This document shows, one piece after another, positions 1-6,649 of a stretch of 7,651 bases of DNA. The stretch lies in NCBI GenBank assembly GCA_003513895.1, contig DOSU01000079.1, positions 1 through 7,651 of the forward strand, read 5' to 3'. Below the pieces are notes generated by a model. It ran no database searches and had not been told where the DNA came from. It saw only the letters and a list, made by a program, of their open reading frames with translations. This DNA comes from Rikenellaceae bacterium. Its GTDB lineage: Bacteria > Bacteroidota > Bacteroidia > Bacteroidales > UBA932. Numbering within the stretch: position 1 is the stretch's first letter; every line of letters begins with the position of its first letter. The translations under genes were made by a program, and so were the position numbers.

Positions 1-504
1 TCTCTGTTAAACGGCATAGGTGAAGAGTCATTGAAGAAGGCGCTGCAGACATTTTCCGGAGTAGAGCGGAGGTTTGATATCAGGCTGAATACTCCACAAT
101 GTGCATATATAGACGATTATGCCCACCATCCAAAAGAGATTGCAGCTGCCATAAGTTCAATAAGAAACATCTTCCCCGGAAGAAGAATTACTGCAATTTT
201 TCAGCCCCATCTTTTTTCCAGGACAAGGGATTTCGCCGACGATTTTGCTGAGAGCCTGAGTGCGCTTGATGAACTTATTTTGCTTGATATATACCCGGCA
301 AGAGAACTACCGATGGAAGGGGTTACTTCAAAGATCATTTTTGACAAAGTCAGGATTGACAAAAAAGTCCTGATAACCAAAGGTGAACTGATGGAATACC
401 TTTCAAAGACCGACATTGATACTCTGGTTAGTTTTGGAGCAGGAGATATCGATCGCTTTATTGAACCCATAACATCATACCTCAAAAAGAGATACAATGT
501 TTAA
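1..504 (+). CDS. murC: UDP-N-acetylmuramate--L-alanine ligase, C-terminal part (cut by left edge)
   Basis: MurC is the cytoplasmic ATP-dependent ligase that adds L-alanine to UDP-N-acetylmuramic acid, the first peptide-forming step of peptidoglycan precursor synthesis. The reading frame is open from base 1, so only the last 167 residues are seen; the family usually has about 450 to 480. What remains is the Mur ligase C-terminal domain. It carries the family motif DDYAHHP (codons 112-132), followed by a FQPHLFSRTRDF block (about 196-234) and a late FGAGDI stretch. The DDYAHHP form separates MurC (and the related Mpl) from MurD, MurE and MurF. Mpl is the main alternative, but position directly before ftsQ favours MurC. 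The ATG at base 31 is internal and not the start. The stop codon overlaps the ftsQ start by 8 nt. No ddl or murB lies between murC and ftsQ, unlike in E. coli. Confidence 0.95.
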   Translation, partial: SLLNGIGEESLKKALQTFSGVERRFDIRLNTPQCAYIDDYAHHPKEIAAAISSIRNIFPGRRITAIFQPHLFSRTRDFADDFAESLSALDELILLDIYPARELPMEGVTSKIIFDKVRIDKKVLITKGELMEYLSKTDIDTLVSFGAGDIDRFIEPITSYLKKRYNV

Positions 505-1309
505 GAAGATTCTCATCTATACAGGATATACATTGTTGCTTGCAGCTGTTGCGGCATATTTTGTATTTTCTACAATGCTTGTACAGCAGGAGATAGATAA
601 GATTAAATGCAGCAGAATTGAGATTGCCATTCTTGATAGTAATGTAAACAGATTTGTGAGCAGGGAGGAGATTGGAGAACTTATCCGGGAAGAGGGAATT
701 ACAGTAAAAGAGAGCAAACTTAAACACATAAATTTACACGAACTGGAGCTTGTGCTCAACAACAAGACAGCTATCAGAAAATCCACCGTAAGTTATACGG
801 GCAAAGGAGTACTTGTTGTAAAAATAAATCAGAGAAGACCGGTACTTCGGCTCGAAACTAAAACCGGGGGATTTTACATGGACGAAAGTGCATACATTTT
901 CCCGCTTGTGAGAACATTTACCTCCTTTGTCCCTGTTGTAACGGGAGATATTCCTCTTACCATTACTCCGGGATACAGGGGAAGAATAAGAATGAACAAA
1001 GAGTGGGCAAGTGATATTTTAAAAGTAGGACTGTTTATTGACGGAAGCGAAATATGGAATGCTCAAATAGAGCAGATATTCGTAGATGAGAAAGGCAATC
1101 TTCATATGACACCCCGAGTTGGCCAGCAGGAGATTATGTTCGGGAAACCGGATGACGTGGAGGTCAAGTTTGAAAAACTACTCTCCTTCTACAAAAACAT
1201 TATTCCTAATGAAGGATGGGAAAAATACAAGGTCGTAGACCTTCAGTACAACAATCAGATTGTTTGCGTTAAAAGAAAGATAAAAAACGAAAAAAACTTA
1301 AATATATGA
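497..1309 (+). CDS. ftsQ: Cell division protein FtsQ (DivIB-type)
   Basis: FtsQ is a bitopic inner-membrane protein that links early and late divisome components, in well-studied bacteria through FtsB and FtsL. The 270-residue product fits the family layout: a short cytoplasmic N-terminus with lysines (KK at 3-4), one hydrophobic membrane segment at about residues 5-28, then a periplasmic part. Residues about 40-112 look like the POTRA domain: a beta strand (RIEIAIL), the helix region with SREEIGELI, and a strand ending in GVLVVKINQRRPVLRL. The part after about 115 (GGFYMDESAYIFPL, VPVVTGDI) matches the beta domain of FtsQ/DivIB. Sequence identity in this family is low, so the call rests on architecture, these local patterns and position between murC and ftsA. 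The start lies inside the end of murC and has no Shine-Dalgarno sequence; the stop overlaps ftsA by 4 nt (ATGA), which suggests translational coupling. Confidence 0.92.
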   Translation: MFKKILIYTGYTLLLAAVAAYFVFSTMLVQQEIDKIKCSRIEIAILDSNVNRFVSREEIGELIREEGITVKESKLKHINLHELELVLNNKTAIRKSTVSYTGKGVLVVKINQRRPVLRLETKTGGFYMDESAYIFPLVRTFTSFVPVVTGDIPLTITPGYRGRIRMNKEWASDILKVGLFIDGSEIWNAQIEQIFVDEKGNLHMTPRVGQQEIMFGKPDDVEVKFEKLLSFYKNIIPNEGWEKYKVVDLQYNNQIVCVKRKIKNEKNLNI

Positions 1310-2658
1310 AAAACTACATTGCCGCCATTGACCTGGGTACCACAAAAGTGGTAAGCCTGATTGGAGAAAAAACAGATTCGGGATATAAAATTGTAGCATT
1401 CAAAGAGACCCCTTCAAAAGGGATTATGAGAGGAGAAGTTGTAAACATCCAGGATGTACTTAACTCCCTTATTCCAACATTACGGGAGATTAAAGAAGAG
1501 AACGAGTTTGAGATAAAGGATGTGTATGTTGGTATTGCAGGGCAAAACATCAGGTGCACCGACGAAGGGTGCAAGAGGAACAGACCAAGGCCGGATGTAC
1601 TTATCACCGAGAGCGAAGTTCAGGAGATGCAGGCAGAGATGTACAAAACACGTGTAAATGCCGGCGAGCGCATTCTACATGTAATTCCCCAGTCATATAA
1701 CATCGACGATCATATAGGAATGAAAGAGGCAAGAGGAATGGCCGGCAGCCAGATAGAAGGAAATTACAAGCTCTTCATAGGCAGGTTAAATTCGGCGGAA
1801 CATAGCAAGTCGGTGATTGGAAGGGCGGGCCTTAACTTAAAAGAACTTGTTCTTGAGCCGGTGGCAAGTGCAATGGCAGTACTTGGTGAAGAGGAGATGG
1901 AAATGGGTGTTGCAATGGTTGATATCGGAGGTGGAACAACAGACCTTTTGGTTGTTGAAGACAATATAATAAGGCATACTGCAGTTATTCCATTCGGAGG
2001 GAATTCAATTACAGAAGATCTGAAGCAGGGATGCGGAGTGTCTTCCCGAAATGCCGAACAAATGAAAATCCAGTATGGTTCTTGCGTAAGTGAATATGCT
2101 CCCGAGAACAGAACTGTAGTAATTCCGGGAATCGGAGGAAGGGATTCAAGGGAAATCTCTTTTAAAGTAATCTCCAGCATAATTGAAGCCAGAATGGCAG
2201 AGATAGTAGAGGCAATTCAATATGAGATAGACCGTTCGGGATATCAGGATAAACTGAATGGCGGTATTGTAATAACCGGAGGCGGTGCACAACTTGCACA
2301 TCTCTGCCAGTTTGTAAGATACAAAACAGGCTACGACACAAGGATTGCCTCACCAAATATAAATATTACCTTTGACTCGTGCGAAGGAGTTAACAAACCA
2401 AGTTCTTCTACAGCTGTTGGGCTTGTCCTGTATGGCTATGAGTGTGAAAAATTCTTAAAAGAGGAAAATCTAAAATCAGAAAAAAACACCATTGGAGGAA
2501 CGCTGTTTGACCCGGAAGAGATTGCAAAAGTTGAAGTTTTAGTTGGGAAAGAGGAAAAAAGAGACAATAGAAGAGAGAGAGCGGGAGGGAAAACACTGTT
2601 TAACGGAATCCGGGAGCAGATGAAGTCATTCTTTGATGCCGGAGATAATGAAGCATAA
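1306..2658 (+). CDS. ftsA: Cell division protein FtsA, actin-like FtsZ membrane anchor
   Basis: FtsA is an actin-fold ATPase that polymerises on the inner face of the membrane and tethers FtsZ. In the 450-residue product the phosphate-1 motif is near the N-terminus (AIDLGTTK, 7-14), the phosphate-2 motif is DIGGGTTD (206-213), and the adenosine motif is TGGGAQL (334-340). Between the two phosphate motifs lies the FtsA-specific 1C (SHS2) domain, about residues 70-170 (VYVGIAGQNI, then ITESEV and the HVIPQSYNID block), which separates FtsA from MreB and DnaK. After about 385 comes a charged linker, then a probable amphipathic membrane-binding helix at 431-444 (LFNGIREQMKSFFD). The length is somewhat above the 420 of E. 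coli, as in other Bacteroidota. The 1C domain carries a Cys-x4-Cys pair (C84, C89). The start is the ATG of an ATGA overlap with ftsQ, without a Shine-Dalgarno sequence; ftsZ follows after 5 nt. Confidence 0.98.
   Translation: MKNYIAAIDLGTTKVVSLIGEKTDSGYKIVAFKETPSKGIMRGEVVNIQDVLNSLIPTLREIKEENEFEIKDVYVGIAGQNIRCTDEGCKRNRPRPDVLITESEVQEMQAEMYKTRVNAGERILHVIPQSYNIDDHIGMKEARGMAGSQIEGNYKLFIGRLNSAEHSKSVIGRAGLNLKELVLEPVASAMAVLGEEEMEMGVAMVDIGGGTTDLLVVEDNIIRHTAVIPFGGNSITEDLKQGCGVSSRNAEQMKIQYGSCVSEYAPENRTVVIPGIGGRDSREISFKVISSIIEARMAEIVEAIQYEIDRSGYQDKLNGGIVITGGGAQLAHLCQFVRYKTGYDTRIASPNINITFDSCEGVNKPSSSTAVGLVLYGYECEKFLKEENLKSEKNTIGGTLFDPEEIAKVEVLVGKEEKRDNRRERAGGKTLFNGIREQMKSFFDAGDNEA
2345..2374 (+). promoter_or_regulatory. 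Possible internal Bacteroidota-type promoter inside ftsA, upstream of ftsZ
   Basis: TACCTTTG at 2367-2374 fits the Bacteroides -7 consensus TAnnTTTG. A TTG at 2345-2347, 19 nt upstream, fits the core of the -33 element. Transcription would begin near 2380, about 280 nt before the ftsZ start, and could raise ftsZ expression above that of ftsA. However, the box has only six fixed bases and about two matches per strand are expected by chance in a window this size, so this is a weak suggestion. Confidence 0.2.
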
Positions 2659-2663
2659 TTGAT

Positions 2664-4046
2664 ATGAAAGAGTATATACCACTAAACTGGGAGTCCAACA
2701 AATCCATAATCAAGGTTATTGGAGTTGGCGGTGGCGGCGGAAATGCCGTTAGCCAGATGTTTCAGCAGGGAATAAAGGATGTCGATTTTATGATCTGCAA
2801 CACCGATACAATGGCACTTCAGGGCAGTCCGGTTCCTGAAAAGGTTCAGCTTGGCAATGTCATAGCAAAAGGGCTTGGTGCCGGATGTAATCCCGAACAA
2901 GGACGCAGGGCAGCACTTGAAACAATAGATACAATCAAAGAGTCTTTGGGCGGCAGTACCGAAATGGTTTTTATCACGGCAGGAATGGGAGGAGGTACCG
3001 GTACCGGTGCTGCACCCGTGATTGCCCAGATAGCTAAGGAGATGGGATTGCTCACTGTTGGTGTAGTTACCCTCCCTTTTAGGGATGAGGGCCAGGAGTT
3101 TTTGAAAAGAGCCATACTTGGAATAAAAGAACTTGAAAAGTATGTAGACAGCCTTCTCATTATCGACAATCAAAAAATATATAAAATATTCGGAGAGCTG
3201 AATATATTCGACGCATTTCCAAAATCCAACTCGGTACTTAGTTCTGCAGTAAAAGGAATTGCCGAGATTATTACCAGACCCGGATTTATCAATGTAGACT
3301 TTGCAGATATCAAGATGATAATGCAAAACAGCGGAATGGCTCTTATGGGAACCGGAACAGCTACAGGAGACAACAGAGCAATCCGTGCAGTTGAAGAGGC
3401 GTTTTCTTCCCCTTTGCTTAACGACTACGACCTTAAAACAGCCAAAGGCGTACTTGTAAACATCACTTCAAGCAACAACAACGGTCTTACCATGGCCGAG
3501 CTTTCCCAGATTATGGATTACGTTAAAGAGTACACCGGAGATACTGTCGAAAAGTTCAAACGCGGTGTTGTAAACGATCCGGAAATTGGCGAATCAATAA
3601 GCGTAACAGTTGTTGCAACAGGGTTTGACATGCACTCGCTGCCTCAGATATCAACTACCGGCGGCAAACTTGTTCAGAGTGTGACTCTCGGAGAGGAGAG
3701 CATGATGCCTTTTATTCAATCCACACCGTACGAGGAGATGGTTGGACAAAAGCATGATCTTCCCGTAAACAGGCAGGAGAGAAGAAAAATAATTGAATCT
3801 CCGCAGGTAAGCCAGGCAAGACCCAAAGAGAAACCTGCACTCATTCTCGGAGCAGACGACAACATATCGGAATTTGAAAACCAGCCGGCATATATCAGAC
3901 GAAGAATGGCAATAAACAAAGATGAAAACGGAAAAAGCTCATCTCCTGCCGAACCTCGTGTAAACAGCACTCTAAAAATTGAGGAGAAGGACGGAAAGCA
4001 CAATCTGCTTTCGGATAACTCTTATCTACATCAAACACAAGATTAA
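2664..4046 (+). CDS. ftsZ: Cell division protein FtsZ (tubulin-like GTPase)
   Basis: FtsZ is the tubulin homologue that forms the cytokinetic ring at midcell. The GTP-binding half has the glycine-rich N-terminal loop GVGGGGGNAV (20-29), the CNTD block (45-48), the tubulin signature GGGTGTG (109-115) and TLPFRDEG (136-143). The T7 synergy loop is GFINVDFADIK (207-217), so the residues that trigger GTP hydrolysis in the neighbouring subunit are present (N210, D212, D215, matching E. coli N207, D209, D212). The C-terminal subdomain ends near residue 321 (VTVVATGFD) and is followed by a low-complexity linker. A peptide at about 402-414 (FENQPAYIRRR) resembles the conserved C-terminal peptide that binds FtsA and other partners. 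Unlike E. coli, a further 46 residues follow, ending NSYLHQTQD; similar endings occur in other Bacteroidota as far as I remember. With 460 residues it is longer than the 383 of E. coli. It starts 5 nt after ftsA, with no Shine-Dalgarno sequence. Confidence 0.99.
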   Translation: MKEYIPLNWESNKSIIKVIGVGGGGGNAVSQMFQQGIKDVDFMICNTDTMALQGSPVPEKVQLGNVIAKGLGAGCNPEQGRRAALETIDTIKESLGGSTEMVFITAGMGGGTGTGAAPVIAQIAKEMGLLTVGVVTLPFRDEGQEFLKRAILGIKELEKYVDSLLIIDNQKIYKIFGELNIFDAFPKSNSVLSSAVKGIAEIITRPGFINVDFADIKMIMQNSGMALMGTGTATGDNRAIRAVEEAFSSPLLNDYDLKTAKGVLVNITSSNNNGLTMAELSQIMDYVKEYTGDTVEKFKRGVVNDPEIGESISVTVVATGFDMHSLPQISTTGGKLVQSVTLGEESMMPFIQSTPYEEMVGQKHDLPVNRQERRKIIESPQVSQARPKEKPALILGADDNISEFENQPAYIRRRMAINKDENGKSSSPAEPRVNSTLKIEEKDGKHNLLSDNSYLHQTQD

Positions 4047-4050
4047 AAAA

Positions 4051-5592
4051 ATGGCCAGAAGAACAAGAGTCCGTTTTGCACCAAGTCCAACAGGCCCCCT
4101 TCACATAGGAGGTGTTAGGACCGCTCTTTATAATTACCTGTATGCAAAACAGAGAGGGGGAGATTTTATTTTAAGAATTGAGGATACAGATTCGCAGCGG
4201 TTTGTTCCGGGAGCGGAAGAGTATATTATAGAAGCTCTTGCATGGTGCGGAATTTCTCCCGGCGAAGGGGTCGAAGGCGGTAAGATTGTAGAGACTCCTT
4301 CGGAAAAACATACTCACGCTCCATACAGGCAATCGCAAAGAAAGCTGCTGTATCGCAAATTTGCCGAAGAACTTGTTGAGAACGGATTTGCCTACTATGC
4401 ATTCGATACTTCCGAAGAGCTGGATACTCTAAGGAAAGATTGCGAAAGCAGGGGAGAATCTTTTACATACAACTTCTCTGTAAGGGAAAAACTGCAAACT
4501 TCTCTTAAGCTTTCTGCCACTGAAACAAAGGAGCGAATTTCAACAAGCAACCACTGGGTCATAAGGTTTAAAATGCCACTGGACAGAGTTGTTAAAATGG
4601 ACGATCTCATTCGCGGCGAAATTGATGTAAATACAAATACTCTCGACGACAAGGTGCTTTGGAAAGCTGTTGATGAACTTCCCACATATCACCTTGCAAA
4701 CATCGTAGACGACCATCTTATGGAGATAACCGATGTGATCCGCGGCGAAGAGTGGCTACCCTCCCTCCCGCTCCACTACATGCTATACGAATCATTCGGA
4801 TGGAACGATACCCGCCCTGCATTTGCACACCTGTCTCTGCTTCTCAAACCGGACGGCAAAGGAAAGTTAAGCAAGAGAGACGGCGACAGACTCGGATTTC
4901 CTGTGTTTCCGCTTGAGTGGAAAAACAGCGAAGGTGAAGTTTACAGAGGATATCGCGAAGACGGATATTATCCCGAAGCTTTCGTTAATTTGTTGGCATT
5001 CCTGGGATGGAATCCCGGAACAGAACAGGAAATTTTCTCACTTGACGAACTAATTGAAGCATTCTCAATGGAGAGGGTGATAAAATCCGGAGCAAAATTC
5101 AATCCCGATAAAGCCAAATGGTTTAATATGGAGTATCTGCGAATGAGAGACAATGCCACTCTTGCAAATGAGTTCAAGATTATTCTCGAAAGCAAAGGAG
5201 TCTCAAGATCGGCTGAATATATTGAACATGTTGTAGGACTGATTAAAGAGAGAGCCCATTTTGTCAAGGATTTCTGGAATCTTTCGGACTACCTGTTTGT
5301 TGCTCCAACCACATACGACCAGGCCGTCAAAACCAAATTCTGGAAAGAGGATACACCTCAGATTTTAAAGGAGGTTTGCCAAATGCTCGAAGGGCTGGAA
5401 ACATTCTCCAAAGAGAGTATCGAACACAGCCTCTCCCCATACATAAAAGAGCGCGGCTGGCAAATGGGATCCGTAATGAACACCCTCCGTCTGGCACTCG
5501 TTGGTGAATCAAAAGGACCCGGTGTAGCAGATATAATGGATCTGATCGGGAAAGACGAGACAGTGAAAAGGATTATGAGACTGGCGGATTAG
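4051..5592 (+). CDS. gltX: Glutamate--tRNA ligase (GluRS)
   Basis: This class I aminoacyl-tRNA synthetase joins glutamate to tRNA-Glu in the cytoplasm, using ATP. The chosen start gives 513 residues, normal for the bacterial enzyme (about 470-510). The class I signature HIGH appears as HIGG at 18-21 within FAPSPTGPLHIGG, and the second signature KMSKS as KLSKR at 272-276, followed by DGDRLGFPVFPLEW, a form I associate with Bacteroidota. The block LPTYHLANIVDDHLME and then VIRGEEW is typical of GluRS and not of GlnRS. The rest is the helical anticodon-binding domain. An upstream in-frame ATG at 3979 would overlap ftsZ by 68 nt and add 24 residues unlike the family, so the ATG at 4051, which gives MARRTRVRFAPSP, is preferred. 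It begins 4 nt after ftsZ behind an A-run and is probably co-transcribed with it. It converges with galE, 10 nt away. Relative to Bacteroides GluRS as I recall it, a loop near residues 72-92 seems slightly longer. Confidence 0.98.
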   Translation: MARRTRVRFAPSPTGPLHIGGVRTALYNYLYAKQRGGDFILRIEDTDSQRFVPGAEEYIIEALAWCGISPGEGVEGGKIVETPSEKHTHAPYRQSQRKLLYRKFAEELVENGFAYYAFDTSEELDTLRKDCESRGESFTYNFSVREKLQTSLKLSATETKERISTSNHWVIRFKMPLDRVVKMDDLIRGEIDVNTNTLDDKVLWKAVDELPTYHLANIVDDHLMEITDVIRGEEWLPSLPLHYMLYESFGWNDTRPAFAHLSLLLKPDGKGKLSKRDGDRLGFPVFPLEWKNSEGEVYRGYREDGYYPEAFVNLLAFLGWNPGTEQEIFSLDELIEAFSMERVIKSGAKFNPDKAKWFNMEYLRMRDNATLANEFKIILESKGVSRSAEYIEHVVGLIKERAHFVKDFWNLSDYLFVAPTTYDQAVKTKFWKEDTPQILKEVCQMLEGLETFSKESIEHSLSPYIKERGWQMGSVMNTLRLALVGESKGPGVADIMDLIGKDETVKRIMRLAD

Positions 5593-5602
5593 TGCGTCAA
5601 TC

Positions 5603-6649
5603 CTATAGCGCCCTAAGTCGTTTCTCCCACTCCCAGGCCGATTTAAACACAACATCAAGCGGCGTATCGGCACTCCAGCCGAGAATTTTATTTGCCTTTG
5701 ACGGGTCGGCCCATACCTGTTCGATATCTCCCGGTCTTCTGTTTACAATTTTATAGGGTACATCAACTCCGGTTGCCTCCATAAACATTTTTACAACCTC
5801 AAGAACAGACAGACCCCTGCCGGTTCCGATATTGAAATATTCCATATCGCCATCCATTTCCTGTGGCTTTTCAATCATTCGCTCAACTGCCTTCACATGT
5901 GCCTTTGCAAGATCACATACATATATGTAATCTCTTATGCACGATCCGTCCGGAGTATTGTAGTTGCTTCCGAATACGCTCAGCCTTTCCCTTATGCCAA
6001 TGGCTGTTTGTGTTACAAACGGCAGAAGATTCTGGGGCACTCCGCGGGGCAGTTCCCCTATAATAGCACTGGGATGAGCTCCGATAGGATTAAAATATCT
6101 TAGTGAAATCACTTTTAAATTACCTTTTGAAGCAAAAACAGTATCACCAAGAATATCCTCGCACATCTGTTTTGTTCTTCCGTATGGCGAAACGGCCGGC
6201 TTAAGAGGAGCGTTTTCTCTCACCGGCAGATGCTCGGGAGAGGGCTGTCCATATACAGTGCAGGAAGATGAAAAAACTACTGCTCCGCTCCTTCCATCGC
6301 GAGAAATATTTTCCAGAACGTTAATAAGAGAGTCCACATTGTTTCTGTAATATTCAAGCGGCTTATCCACACTCTCTCCTACTGCTTTGTATGCAGCAAA
6401 GTGGATTGTAGCGTCTATGTCGGGATGTTTGTCGAAAAGGAGTTTCATATGCTCCTCATTGGCACAGTCAAGTTCGAGGAATGTTAATTTCTTTCCGGTT
6501 ATGTTTTCAAGGCCGTCAAGTACTTCGGGCGATGAATTTGAGAAATTGTCTACAATTACTATTTCATATCCTACAGCATCCAGTTCAACAACTGTATGTG
6601 CTCCAATATAACCCGTTCCGCCTGTAACCAGAATTTTACCTTTTCCCAT
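5603..6649 (-). CDS. galE: UDP-glucose 4-epimerase (possibly also acts on UDP-GlcNAc)
   Basis: GalE is a cytoplasmic extended short-chain dehydrogenase that uses bound NAD to interconvert UDP-glucose and UDP-galactose, and in some members the N-acetyl forms. The 348 residues are close to the 338 of E. coli. The Rossmann NAD motif is TGGTGYIG (9-16); IHFAAYKAVGES (82-93) follows. Catalytic residues are S129 in SSSCTVYG, Y156 in SPYGRTK and K160. The block LRYFNPIGAHPS (183-194) and DGSCIRDYIYVCDLA (234-248) are characteristic of GalE. By hand alignment the residue matching E. coli Y299 and human C307, which limits the sugar pocket, is V312 (QVWAD), a smaller side chain than tyrosine; this could allow N-acetylated substrates, but that is inference. 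The start overlaps the stop of the upstream aminotransferase by one base (TAATG), so the two are surely one operon. A linked role in surface sugar synthesis is likely, though a role in galactose use is not excluded. Confidence 0.96.
   Translation of the reverse strand: MGKGKILVTGGTGYIGAHTVVELDAVGYEIVIVDNFSNSSPEVLDGLENITGKKLTFLELDCANEEHMKLLFDKHPDIDATIHFAAYKAVGESVDKPLEYYRNNVDSLINVLENISRDGRSGAVVFSSSCTVYGQPSPEHLPVRENAPLKPAVSPYGRTKQMCEDILGDTVFASKGNLKVISLRYFNPIGAHPSAIIGELPRGVPQNLLPFVTQTAIGIRERLSVFGSNYNTPDGSCIRDYIYVCDLAKAHVKAVERMIEKPQEMDGDMEYFNIGTGRGLSVLEVVKMFMEATGVDVPYKIVNRRPGDIEQVWADPSKANKILGWSADTPLDVVFKSAWEWEKRLRAL

Noticed and set aside
31..33. ATG at 31 as the start of the first gene
   Set aside because: The frame is open to base 1 and the sequence is the middle of MurC, so this codon is not an ATG at all for initiation purposes (it reads as TTG-AAG in frame) or is at best internal.
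1764..2180. Antisense open frame (138 codons, - strand) under ftsA
   Set aside because: Fully inside ftsA, low-complexity Ser/Ile/Pro composition and no family features; a shadow of the coding strand.
2641..2646. GGAGAT as a ribosome binding site for ftsZ
   Set aside because: It lies 17 nt before the ATG, too far for a Shine-Dalgarno site, and the organism appears not to use such sites.
2994..3014. Tandem GGTACC-type palindromes in ftsZ
   Set aside because: They encode the obligatory GGGTGTG tubulin signature; the repetition follows from the protein motif.
2682..3326. Long antisense open frame (214 codons, - strand) under ftsZ
   Set aside because: It lies wholly within ftsZ, has an odd Cys/Tyr/His-rich composition, no recognisable domain, and is explained by codon bias on the coding strand.
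3979..4050. Upstream in-frame ATG as the gltX start
   Set aside because: It would overlap the end of ftsZ by 68 nt and add 24 residues that do not fit; GluRS normally begins just before the RFAPSPTG block, which the ATG at 4051 provides.
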